A stretch of 64,000 nucleotides of DNA from Desulfamplus sp. Lineage in GTDB: Bacteria > Desulfobacterota > Desulfobacteria > Desulfobacterales > Desulfobacteraceae. Shown one piece after another: positions 1 to 7,806 of this stretch (position 1 is its first letter; each line of letters opens with the position of its first letter). Where the stretch lies: contig JADFZJ010000014.1 of assembly GCA_015232555.1 (NCBI GenBank), positions 1-64,000 of the forward strand, read 5' to 3'. The notes under the pieces are model-generated. The model saw nothing but the letters and a program-made list of their open reading frames with translations. It had not been told where the DNA came from and ran no database searches. Position numbers and translations under genes: made by a program.

Positions 1-114
1 TGTGACCTTGTGGAAGAGTACAGATGTGATATGGGTGATCGTTTAGTTTTGAATCTTATGAATAAAAAAATGGTTAAGCCTGACGATTTCATCATCAGAA
101 CCAATGCACGGTAA
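1..114 (+). pseudogene. Truncated inverted cas1 fragment (partial, runs off left edge)
   Basis: Frame 1 of the plus strand encodes 37 residues, starting CDLVEEYR and ending FIIRTNAR, then a TAA at 112-114. This matches the part of the intact Cas1 at 343-1359 that carries the last active-site acidic residues, but the roughly 60 following residues of Cas1 are missing. The first 108 bases are the reverse complement of 550-657 with one mismatch (ATG in place of TTG, Met for Leu). The piece is therefore either the end of a second, opposite-facing and truncated cas1 gene, or the result of a recent inverted duplication. Its left part lies outside the window. Confidence 0.8.
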
Positions 115-342
115 AAAAAGGAACTGTATTTTGAGTATTATTTTGTCGTAATATATTGAAATAATTATAAATAAAAAAGTATCGGATTTAAAACGGTAAC
201 TTATATAGATAACTATTTGAAATATTTAATAAAACATGTTGTTGTAACACATTCCATCATGCTCTGAGGAAACATCCGATTTTTTCAAGGTTCACAAGTT
301 GTCAAAGATCAATAAAATTAAAGAGTTATCTGTGTTGCCGTT
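115..342. other. Intergenic region between the cas1 fragment and cas1
   Basis: About 230 AT-rich bases with several stop codons in each frame. I see no CRISPR repeat, no hairpin with a T-run and no gene. It is the spacer of the inverted duplication of cas1. Confidence 0.6.
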
Positions 343-1359
343 TTATATACGGACAGTTGTATAACTTTTTTCAGGTTTAATCAGGTAATCTGCAAATTTG
401 CGAACCTGCTCTCTTATTATATTTCTATATGGTTTTGTTCCATGACTCATCATTGACTCATAAGAGGCAAGCAGTGTTCTGCACAAATATGGTTTCATCT
501 CCACAGGTCTTTTATCTGCCATCTCTTTTTCGTCTATATAATTTTGGGGTGCATTGGTTCTGATGATGAAATCGTCAGGCTTAACCATTTTTTTATTCAA
601 AAGATTCAAAACTAAACGATCACCCATATCACATCTGTACTCTTCCACAAGGTCACATGCCAAAGATGGTCTGCCGTAGCTTATTTCGTGCAGTGAACCG
701 CGATAGGGATCAAGTCCGCATATTTTTATGGCAGAGAGAACTTCATTTGTCAACAAGGTATAAACAAATGATAGCAGAGCATTTACAGGGTCAAGCGGTG
801 GTCTTCGACTTCTGTTTTTGAATGTGAATTCAGGATTTTTTATCAACCTGTCAAATACTGAAAAGTAGATTCTTGTGCCTGCACCTTCGATACCCCTGAC
901 AGCCTCTTTAGAAACATCCTGTGACAGTAATTTGTCTAATGCTTTAATTCTGATAGCCGTGTTTCTTAACACCTCATCATTACTATATCTGCCTCTCGCA
1001 AGCAGGAAAGAGATCATATTGTCAAGTTTTCCTTTGACAAGAATTTTCATGGTCTGTTTGCAGAATAATTCATCTCTCAAATTAAGATACTGAGCTTCTC
1101 TTAATTCAACATGACGATGTTCATCAACCATCAATCGCCCTCTAAATCTTCCAGTTGGCGTGATAAAGACCGTTTCGATTCTGTTTCTGATGCAAAAATC
1201 TATGACAGCACCAGTCAAAGAGACATAACCAGAGAGCACAATTTTCTGAAGTCCCTGAGCTGGAATTGTCCGGATTATGGTCTTATCCTTGACGATACTC
1301 AGAGCCTCACCATCTTTTTTAAGATATGCTCCGGGTTCTACGACATAGAGTGTTTCCAT
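343..1359 (-). CDS. cas1: CRISPR-associated endonuclease Cas1
   Basis: Cas1 integrase, 338 residues, the usual family length. With Cas2 it forms the complex that inserts new spacers at the array leader. The three expected metal-binding positions are visible: E158 in GIEGAGTR, H224 in GSLHEISYGRP, and the acidic cluster D236/E239 in ACDLVEEYR. The N-terminal beta-rich part (MET LYVVEPGAYL) and the all-alpha C-terminal half look complete. It is the last minus-strand gene of the CRISPR locus and is separated from cas2 by a TPR gene. Part of the gene is duplicated in inverted orientation at the left window edge. A DNA sequence able to recombine with that copy lies within the active-site region. 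Confidence 0.95.
   Translation of the reverse strand: METLYVVEPGAYLKKDGEALSIVKDKTIIRTIPAQGLQKIVLSGYVSLTGAVIDFCIRNRIETVFITPTGRFRGRLMVDEHRHVELREAQYLNLRDELFCKQTMKILVKGKLDNMISFLLARGRYSNDEVLRNTAIRIKALDKLLSQDVSKEAVRGIEGAGTRIYFSVFDRLIKNPEFTFKNRSRRPPLDPVNALLSFVYTLLTNEVLSAIKICGLDPYRGSLHEISYGRPSLACDLVEEYRCDMGDRLVLNLLNKKMVKPDDFIIRTNAPQNYIDEKEMADKRPVEMKPYLCRTLLASYESMMSHGTKPYRNIIREQVRKFADYLIKPEKSYTTVRI
550..657 (-). repeat. Inverted repeat partner of bases 1-108 (inside cas1)
   Basis: This 108-base stretch of cas1 is repeated in inverted orientation at 1-108 with 107 of 108 identical positions. The two arms are separated by about 440 bases containing the cas1 3' end and an intergenic stretch. The near identity means the duplication is recent or maintained by gene conversion. 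Confidence 0.9.
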
Positions 1360-1427
1360 GATACGTCCTCTTCAGTGTCGGTCATTTCTTTATACGGTCT
1401 TAATTTGACCTTTTAATTTCATTTATC

Positions 1428-1520
1428 GCCCTGAGCTGAAGCTCTGGGCTATTCCTTAACCCAAGCCCTCTTAAGAGGGCTTCTTTTATGCAGTAGCCGA
1501 GGGCTTTAGCCCCACGGCTG
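1428..1520. repeat. 93-bp triple-hairpin repeat, copy 1
   Basis: Three adjacent stem-loops: a GCCC-N-GAGC / GCTC-N-GGGC stem with one T:T mismatch, the perfect palindrome AAGCCCTCTTAAGAGGGCTT, and AGCCGAGGGCT / AGCCCCACGGCT. A second copy of the same length lies at 14639-14731. The second copy differs at paired positions so that pairing is kept. It resembles REP/BIME-type non-autonomous repeats; no transposase is nearby. Confidence 0.8.
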
Positions 1521-1624
1521 AATTAAATCATAATAAATTCACCTTACAGGAGGAATTACCCCATCCTGTAAATTCTTTTATCCTGATCATCCTGATTCAG
1601 ACAACGCAAAAATCAGGTTTCAGG

Positions 1625-3070
1625 TTATCCTTCCTTAATTGTTGCCAGCAACGCCCCTAATTTGGAATAGTGGGGGCAGTTTTTTTGAAGTTCCATTGCA
1701 AGCGTTTCAGCCTCTTTGCGTCTGCCCATTCTGAAAGTTGCAAGAGATTGCCAGAACAGACCTTCATTGTATGGGTTGTTCCACTGCTGACGGAAAAACT
1801 GAACAGCCTGTGCTGCTGCTTTTTCTGCCCTCTCAAAATCTCTTTGCATATAGTGGATTTTTACAAGACGAATCAGGGTTTTATGTTTTGACATCATATC
1901 TCTTTCCAAAGCAACCCTAAGTGTCTGTTCAGCCTCCTTAAAACAATGAAGGGAGCAGAGAACATCAGACTCAGTCCAGCGAAAATACGGGCGTTTCATC
2001 TTTTCTGGAACAGTTCTCAGAAGTTCTAAAGCCTTTTCAGACTCCCCAAGGGCAAGAAGAGTTCTTGCAAGCAACTCCACAACAAACTGATCAGGCTGAC
2101 CTGATGTGCCGCTTTTCATTGCAAACACAAGAGCATCTTTGGCTTTTTCGTGGCTGCCAAGCTGAAAATAGACCTTTCCTAAGGCAAAGTATTTAAAGGA
2201 GGGGCTAAGATAATTTCTCTTCTCATCCTCTGCAATACAGATGGTTATTCTTGCAAGTGCACCTTTTGCATCGCCCTTTTCCAAAATCAGGCTGGCAAGA
2301 CGATAGAGAGATTTGATATAGTTTTTCTTCTCCTGATGACGCTCTAACCGCTGATCTCCAGTAAGTTTTTCCCAGTTAAGACAGGCTTTACTGAAAAGCG
2401 GAATTGCAGGGTCTGGTTTGTTCTCAATCTGGGTGTAGAGCATTCCTTCCCGATAAAAGCAGGTAACATTGTCTGGTTTAAGCTGCCGTGCTTTTGCAAA
2501 ATTTGTGTGTGCAAGAGCTATTCTCTGAGCCTTTACCTGAGGGGTTAGCATAATCTCTCTGTTTTTCAGGGCAAAGAGTGAATTATAAGCAATGTATCCT
2601 AAAGATGATCGAGTATAGAAATTTTCTGGCTCTCTTTTAATACACGTTTCAAGCTCTGCAATTGCTTCATCAAAACGTTGAAGCTGTCCAAGGGCAAACG
2701 CAACTTTTTCACGTATCGGAAGGTCTGCCCCTGATACAACCAATTCAGGATTTTTCTCATCAACAGGGTAATAAAGCGAGATAATATTGTCCCACTGATT
2801 TGCCTGCATCATCAAGAGAATATCGTCAAGGCTTTTATGTTTCGCCTTTTTGATAAAATCGCTCTCAGGTGTAAGAAACTCCTTGAGGTTCAGAAATTGA
2901 TCCTCAAAAGGTGCAGCTTTGTTTTCTGAGATGGTATTCGGAGTCTCCCTTGAAACAATCTTTAGCTTAACATCTGTAGATACTTTAGATTGACCAATTG
3001 TGAAAAGCTCTATCGGTTGATTAGAGTTAGAATTATTAATGATCCTTGCGGTTGACCCTAAAGACGGCAT
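1625..3070 (-). CDS. TPR-repeat protein in the CRISPR adaptation module
   Basis: A 481-residue protein built mostly of tetratricopeptide-type helical pairs. Clear examples are ALGQLQRFDEAIAELE, ALGKVYFQLGSHEKAKDAL, LARTLLALGESEKALELL and ATFRMGRRKEAETLA. The N-terminal 100 residues are less regular. I start it at the ATG at 3070 because CAGGGGGAACACATT lies just before it; an upstream in-frame ATG at 3133 has no comparable site. No catalytic motif is visible. TPR folds bind proteins, and its place between cas1 and cas2, near a primase-polymerase that also has a helical N-terminus, suggests a scaffold for spacer acquisition. That role is inference. Confidence 0.75.
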   Translation of the reverse strand: MPSLGSTARIINNSNSNQPIELFTIGQSKVSTDVKLKIVSRETPNTISENKAAPFEDQFLNLKEFLTPESDFIKKAKHKSLDDILLMMQANQWDNIISLYYPVDEKNPELVVSGADLPIREKVAFALGQLQRFDEAIAELETCIKREPENFYTRSSLGYIAYNSLFALKNREIMLTPQVKAQRIALAHTNFAKARQLKPDNVTCFYREGMLYTQIENKPDPAIPLFSKACLNWEKLTGDQRLERHQEKKNYIKSLYRLASLILEKGDAKGALARITICIAEDEKRNYLSPSFKYFALGKVYFQLGSHEKAKDALVFAMKSGTSGQPDQFVVELLARTLLALGESEKALELLRTVPEKMKRPYFRWTESDVLCSLHCFKEAEQTLRVALERDMMSKHKTLIRLVKIHYMQRDFERAEKAAAQAVQFFRQQWNNPYNEGLFWQSLATFRMGRRKEAETLAMELQKNCPHYSKLGALLATIKEG

Positions 3071-3224
3071 AATGTGTTCCCCCTGAAAATCATGGTTGTA
3101 TGGATTATATGCTTGCGAAATGGTTGTCAGCATTTTTTTGTTTACGAATCACAACGATTTTTTTCCTTCCTACAATAATAAACGGAATTGAATGGAGATT
3201 TTTTCAAAAAAATATTTTTTATAA

Positions 3225-3254
3225 GGTAGAGACGCACGGCCGTGCGTCTCTACC
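3225..3254. repeat. Dispersed 30-bp palindrome, copy 1 (perfect)
   Basis: GGTAGAGACGCACGG followed by its exact reverse complement. Related copies lie at 47549-47578, 53100-53127 and 59501-59530. All are intergenic. It sits between cas2 and the TPR gene and, as RNA, would form a 15-bp stem. Confidence 0.9.
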
Positions 3255-3291
3255 GTTTGTGTTAAATTTAAAAAGGCTACATTCGTCAGGT

Positions 3292-3570
3292 TTATGCCAC
3301 CGCATATTTTTGCAAAATAGGTTCAGTGCCAACACCAGAAAGTTCAACCGATTTGACACATGCTGCACATAACTTGTAATAACGAACAGTGTCCTCTCCA
3401 TGATCAATAAGCTCCTCAACTCTTGATACCATCTTAAGAAATTTGTGCTCTGTCATGTCTGAACATTCAAACACCGATTTCTGGACTCTTACGCCATAGC
3501 CTTTAAGAGTCTTTGACACACGATATCTTGTTCGGTTGTCAACGATATCAAAACATACGAGAATAAACAT
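3292..3570 (-). CDS. cas2: CRISPR-associated endoribonuclease-fold protein Cas2
   Basis: A 92-residue Cas2 with the family start MFILVCFDIVDNRTRYRVSK, which holds the conserved Asp after the first beta strand. The phrase GYGVRVQKSVFEC is the usual second conserved block. Cas2 dimers bridge two Cas1 dimers during spacer integration. The gene starts just after GAGAGGCGAT and is 46 bases downstream of the primase-polymerase gene, so the two are probably cotranscribed. The C-terminus has several Cys (CAACVKS) which are not catalytic in the family. Confidence 0.95.
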   Translation of the reverse strand: MFILVCFDIVDNRTRYRVSKTLKGYGVRVQKSVFECSDMTEHKFLKMVSRVEELIDHGEDTVRYYKLCAACVKSVELSGVGTEPILQKYAVA

Positions 3571-3616
3571 ATCGCCTCTCTATATAACTTCATCCCTTGG
3601 GTGGGTGGGCAATCAG

Positions 3617-5293
3617 TTACGCCATAAACCTCTGCAACTGAATAATTGCAGCTTTCATGTTTTCTAAAGCATCTTGAAGATTCTCTATTCTCATGCTTTT
3701 AGGGCTTTTTTTTTCTGCCATATCTTTCCACGCTTCAAGGTGAATCAAAGGGTGCAGATAGCCTGTGCTGTCAGGTTCAAGAGGGCAGTAATCTCCTGTA
3801 AATCCGAGAAGAGAGTGGATTTTTTTGCAACCAAGAGGAGTTCCAGTAATTTTGCTGATTTTAAAATCAACTATATGGGGATTGTATTCTGAACATGAAG
3901 CCATAAGATGGTGCATAAGATGTTTGGCACGGGGCAAAAAACCGATGGTCTGAAATAGAACTTTCTCTTCACGGGCAGAAAGATTTTTACCTTCACGGCA
4001 TATTGCAATCACCTGTCCTACAGGCGGACAAAGACGCTCAAGCTCATACAACTCAGGGTAATCCTTTGCAATTGATGCCATTCGAGGATGGAGAACAATC
4101 TGCTCATTTTTTTGAATCTTGTCTGACTTTTGACGATTAATTGGATGGATAGCAGCACAGTTAACACCATCAAGAATCTGAGGATCAATCAACTCGACTT
4201 TTCTTAAGAAATCAAGCTGCGATTCAATATCTCGTTTTTCACACTCCATAAAAAACGATGGTTTGCCATTTTTCCTATGAATTCCAAGTGGAAGTTTTAC
4301 AAGATTCCCAAGCCCCTTTTCAGTAAGTCTATCCTGCTTTGGAAATACCTCAAGATCAAAACTTGAAATGTCACGGTTTACAGGCTCTGCAATCCTTGTG
4401 AGAAGAGCCTTGACCTTGGAAGCATCAACAGGCTGGCTGAAAAAATACCAGAAGTGATACCCCTTATGACCGCTGTACTCTAAAAGAGGCCTGATACCAA
4501 GTTGTTTGGAGTTCTCAAAAATCCTTGAAATCATCCATGACTTTTCACGATAAAGGGTGTTTTTCTGTTCAGCAGTTATTTTGCCTTTTCTGTATTCAAT
4601 GTTAATGTCAGCGTCAATAACTCCACATTTTACTTTGGAATCAGATTTAAGAAGATAAATCCCGTAGGTCTTAAAGCCGTTCAGATGCTCTTCAACATGG
4701 GCAAGAGTCATGGCATATTTTACAGGAACATAACCCGCCTTGTTCTCATTTTTGTCTGACCATTGCCTTGCAAATACATTCTCCCTTCCTGAAAAGAGAT
4801 TCAGGAAGTGTTCCATAAGCTGTCTTTTTCGTATCATACCTTCAAACGGCAATGATGCAGCCGAGTCAAGAGATGCTGGATGTAATGGCGATGAGGTAGA
4901 ATTGTCAAAAGCTACTGCATAGTCTTTTGATGATGATTGAAACTCCTCTTTTTTATTCAAAAGAGAGAGAAGTTCAAGATACTCAATTCTTCCCTTTTCA
5001 AACTCGGGAAAAGTTATGGTCAGATAGCTATAGATTTCAAGTGCAAGTTCAATCTCTCCCGCCATCTGGGAAAGTGCTGCCCATTCTGCCATCTGTTCAG
5101 GGGCAAGAGTTTTCCAAACATTACTGTTTTTAAGAATAGCTCGTGCATCTGTAGTAGCTTTTTCAAAGGATTCAGCTTCAGAATGAAGAAAGCTATCTTT
5201 TACCCTTTTCAAAAGAAGGGAGTAATCGGTCTTTGGTGGCTGAACAACCTCGTCAGCCTCATAGCTATTTTTAATGGAAAGGTTTGGCTGCAT
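3617..5293 (-). CDS. CRISPR-associated primase-polymerase (CAPP) with helical N-terminus and Fe-S-type C-terminus
   Basis: A 558-residue archaeo-eukaryotic primase (AEP) protein. Residues 1-120 are helical and TPR-like. The AEP core shows the metal-binding motif D227-x-D229 in GVIDADI, the SxH nucleotide motif at S274-H276 in YSGHKGYHFW, and a third acidic residue D313 in FDLEVFPKQ, followed by GNLVKLPLGIH. The C-terminal part has four Cys, C422, C467, C489 and C503, spaced as in PriL-type 4Fe-4S domains. CRISPR-associated prim-pols of this layout are known next to cas1/cas2 in type III loci and are thought to help spacer acquisition or repair. The gene lies directly before cas2. Its start is preceded by a hairpin that overlaps the ribosome-binding site. 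Confidence 0.85.
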   Translation of the reverse strand: MQPNLSIKNSYEADEVVQPPKTDYSLLLKRVKDSFLHSEAESFEKATTDARAILKNSNVWKTLAPEQMAEWAALSQMAGEIELALEIYSYLTITFPEFEKGRIEYLELLSLLNKKEEFQSSSKDYAVAFDNSTSSPLHPASLDSAASLPFEGMIRKRQLMEHFLNLFSGRENVFARQWSDKNENKAGYVPVKYAMTLAHVEEHLNGFKTYGIYLLKSDSKVKCGVIDADINIEYRKGKITAEQKNTLYREKSWMISRIFENSKQLGIRPLLEYSGHKGYHFWYFFSQPVDASKVKALLTRIAEPVNRDISSFDLEVFPKQDRLTEKGLGNLVKLPLGIHRKNGKPSFFMECEKRDIESQLDFLRKVELIDPQILDGVNCAAIHPINRQKSDKIQKNEQIVLHPRMASIAKDYPELYELERLCPPVGQVIAICREGKNLSAREEKVLFQTIGFLPRAKHLMHHLMASCSEYNPHIVDFKISKITGTPLGCKKIHSLLGFTGDYCPLEPDSTGYLHPLIHLEAWKDMAEKKSPKSMRIENLQDALENMKAAIIQLQRFMA

Positions 5294-5296
5294 GGC

Positions 5297-5330
5297 TTAC
5301 CTCCGTTATTTTATTATGCCTATAACGGAG
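5297..5330 (-). promoter_or_regulatory. Hairpin that can hide the ribosome-binding site of the prim-pol gene
   Basis: On the minus strand CTCCGTTAT (5330-5322) pairs over nine bases with ATAACGGAG (5309-5301). The 3' arm contains most of the Shine-Dalgarno sequence GGAGG (5304-5300), seven bases before the ATG at 5293. A second CCGTTAT just upstream offers an alternative 5' arm. The pairing is seen directly; control of translation is inference. Confidence 0.55.
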
Positions 5331-5374
5331 ATAACGGAATTGATGTGTGTTTTTTCAGAACTTTGTGTAATCCT

Positions 5375-5560
5375 CTAATCTTCATAGCTATCCCCATCCC
5401 AGTCGTCATCATTATAATCATCGTGATCGCAATGATGTTTGTCTGATACATCATGATCTTTATTTCGCTGATCGTGAATGAAAAAATAACCGTCGTGCTT
5501 AACGTCTTCCTTTGAAGATAATAGCCACAACACGAAGAATCCAACAATGATTTCAATCAT
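5375..5560 (-). CDS. Small single-span membrane protein with His/Asp-rich tail
   Basis: A 61-residue protein. Residues 1-16 (MIEIIVGFFVLWLLSS) form a probable membrane segment; the rest is hydrophilic and very rich in His and Asp (KHHCDHDDYNDDDWDG). It begins after a strong AGAGGAGG site with six bases of spacing, which is good evidence that it is translated. It lies 50 bases downstream of cad1 and 82 bases upstream of the prim-pol gene, in the same direction. I do not recognise the family. The tail could bind divalent metals. Small membrane proteins do occur as ancillary genes in type III loci, but no specific role can be read here. An overlapping reading in another frame (5320-5556) lacks such a site and was not chosen. 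Confidence 0.6.
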   Translation of the reverse strand: MIEIIVGFFVLWLLSSKEDVKHDGYFFIHDQRNKDHDVSDKHHCDHDDYNDDDWDGDSYED

Positions 5561-5609
5561 TGAAAACCTCCTCTAATAGTTTATGAATCCGGATTAACCT
5601 GATTTCTTC

Positions 5610-7793
5610 TCATGTTTCCCGTTGAAGTAACCTGACTATACTCTCTTCAGCTTTTCTAAGAATCGAATGGCGTACATGCCGGGGAGCAAAAGCAGCTTTG
5701 AAGCTGTTGCGAATAACGGATAATATCTCCCACATGCTCAATCCACCAGGAGTGAGGCGGCAGGCTCTGTGCAGCTCTTTTGAAAAATCGGTTCTGGATA
5801 TCCCTGGATTATCCGTGTTTACAGTAACCTTAAGCCCCTTTTCCAGATACTCTTTCAAGGGATAGACTGTCAGGTGGTTAGTGGCTGGATAATAGTTATC
5901 ACGGTAGCCGATAATCTGAAAATTGCTTGAAGGGCACATCTCTAAAACAATATTTCGATCCAAAAAACGTTCCATAAGCTCAGGGTTTTCATTTAATGTC
6001 AGGCAGTGCCCAATCCGCTCTGCATTGAGATGATAGACAGCCTCCCAGATGTTTTTAACCGGCTGGTTTTCTCCGGCATGTATTGTAAAATGGAGGCAGC
6101 GTTCCATTACAGGCATCAGGCAGGGTTGCATTTCCGATGGCTTGCAGGCACTCTCGTCTCCTGCCAGATCAAAACCTCTCAGCCCGACATTCTGGTTACC
6201 TGTTTTACCCTCTTTGTCGAGTATTTCGCAGGCAAGATCAACATGACGCTCCGCACTTTTCATATCTCCGTGGCGGCTTGCAATAAAGATAATGGAGCAG
6301 TAGAGCCTGTCCTGATATTCAGCCAGAGTTTCCTGTATTATTTCATAAACCTGCTTTGATGAAAGGTTTCCGTCCAAAGAATAGTTGACAGGAGAACATC
6401 TCAACTCAAGATAACTAACCTGATGCTCAATGGCCTTTTCAGCTATAACCCGACATGCCTCTCTCAGGCACAAAGGATGTGTAAGAAGTCCCGAGCCTTG
6501 AAGGTCTCCTAACTTCTCATAAACATTAAATTCAACTCCGCAGAAAAGCTCTTCATTAATATACCCGCCATATATCACCTCATCTAAGAGTTCTGGAGCA
6601 TCTTTAAACAGCAGAATAAAGGATGCAGTACATATACAGGAAGGCACTTTGCCAGATAATTGTGCTGGTTTCCCTACATCTTTTAAAGAGACAATATGCT
6701 CTTTGATTTTCCCGACATCTCTGAGTGTTATCAACAATTTAATATTTTTATGCCACGGTTCAAGCAGGTCAGCATGACTATTAATATCGTCCTTTGCAGC
6801 AGACGCAATCCGTATCAGCTCATGCACATTTGCAACTCCGCCCAGATGGCAATGAAGCTCTGCTTTGGGAAGTTTTTCCAAAAAAGATAATTCTGCCTCC
6901 TCTTTTGCTGGATCAATACCCATTCTCCACCGTTTCAACTCTTCTATCTTCTTTTCAGGCAGACTGTAGAGAGCAAGAAAATTTGTCTGAGACTCTCCTT
7001 GAAGCATGGTGTTTGTGTAGTTGCACATAAGATATCCTGCATTAGCTTGAAGCTTTTCAAGGGTGGTGGTCAGAGGGAAAGAGAGGTCAACAGGCAGATT
7101 AACCGGCTTGAGGGCAGAAGTATATGGAACAGGGTATCTGTTCACACCGCCAGATAGTGCCCTGTTCCCTGATTTTGCAATGGAGAGTATTGGATTTACA
7201 GCATATTGTCCAACAATGAACGGTGTAAAAAGTTCGCCAAATTTCTTAGGGACGGGTTTCACAAAAGAATCTACAGGCCAGTCTCTGACTTTCAGTTCGA
7301 AGGCTTTGTCTGTGTCCTCCACCACATGAATCATTGCTTCGCAGCCAAACCAGGCCGCAGCCTTCTGTAAATCGGTGCTCATTGTCTTGCGGCCTCCTGT
7401 CAGGGAGAGAAACAGGTTTCCGTTTTTGGAGCAATGCCTTGCATGGAACACAATTGTATGAATCGCTTCACACATCCTGCGGCACTCCTCTTCCGTTGCA
7501 AGATTATTGGTATGATCAACCTGCCATATTCTGAGGGTTGGACGTGTGTTTGTTGCAAGCTCTTCATACCATTCCATGGCAGTTTTAAGGCTCTTGTTTG
7601 TCTGCTCTCCATAGGTTGTTACCATCCATAACTCATCTACAGGAGTGATTCCATGCCTCTGACGCTCCTGCTCAATATTTTTTATGCGGGGATGGTGTTT
7701 GAAAAGATCAACCAAATCCGGATTGGTAAAGCCCATAAGTTCCGGCAAAATCTGCCATGAACCGCCAAGTGTTGTTACAAGGATGTTTGTCAT
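5610..7793 (-). CDS. cad1: CARF-adenosine deaminase fusion, Cad1-type type III effector
   Basis: A 727-residue fusion. The N-terminal half is a CARF domain: a first strand ILVTTLGGSWQ and the ligand-loop motif SLTGGRKTM at 130-138. From about residue 300 it is an adenosine/AMP deaminase: H314-x-H316 in ELHCHLGG, H572 and E575 in HAGE, H596 in RIGHC, CPSSN, and D661 in NTDNPG. All the metal and catalytic residues of the deaminase family are present. Cad1 proteins bind cyclic oligoadenylate through CARF and then deaminate adenine nucleotides (ATP to ITP in published work), stopping growth or blocking phage. I start at the ATG at 7793, 13 bases after the preceding gene, because the first strand of CARF begins there; an ATG at 7853 would add 20 residues and overlap that gene. 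Confidence 0.9.
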   Translation of the reverse strand: MTNILVTTLGGSWQILPELMGFTNPDLVDLFKHHPRIKNIEQERQRHGITPVDELWMVTTYGEQTNKSLKTAMEWYEELATNTRPTLRIWQVDHTNNLATEEECRRMCEAIHTIVFHARHCSKNGNLFLSLTGGRKTMSTDLQKAAAWFGCEAMIHVVEDTDKAFELKVRDWPVDSFVKPVPKKFGELFTPFIVGQYAVNPILSIAKSGNRALSGGVNRYPVPYTSALKPVNLPVDLSFPLTTTLEKLQANAGYLMCNYTNTMLQGESQTNFLALYSLPEKKIEELKRWRMGIDPAKEEAELSFLEKLPKAELHCHLGGVANVHELIRIASAAKDDINSHADLLEPWHKNIKLLITLRDVGKIKEHIVSLKDVGKPAQLSGKVPSCICTASFILLFKDAPELLDEVIYGGYINEELFCGVEFNVYEKLGDLQGSGLLTHPLCLREACRVIAEKAIEHQVSYLELRCSPVNYSLDGNLSSKQVYEIIQETLAEYQDRLYCSIIFIASRHGDMKSAERHVDLACEILDKEGKTGNQNVGLRGFDLAGDESACKPSEMQPCLMPVMERCLHFTIHAGENQPVKNIWEAVYHLNAERIGHCLTLNENPELMERFLDRNIVLEMCPSSNFQIIGYRDNYYPATNHLTVYPLKEYLEKGLKVTVNTDNPGISRTDFSKELHRACRLTPGGLSMWEILSVIRNSFKAAFAPRHVRHSILRKAEESIVRLLQRET

Positions 7794-7806
7794 AAAATTC
7801 CAAGTC

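Noticed and set aside
5320-5556. A 78-residue reading frame overlapping the small membrane protein
   Set aside because: It lacks a strong ribosome-binding site, while the frame 5375-5560 has AGAGGAGG at ideal spacing.
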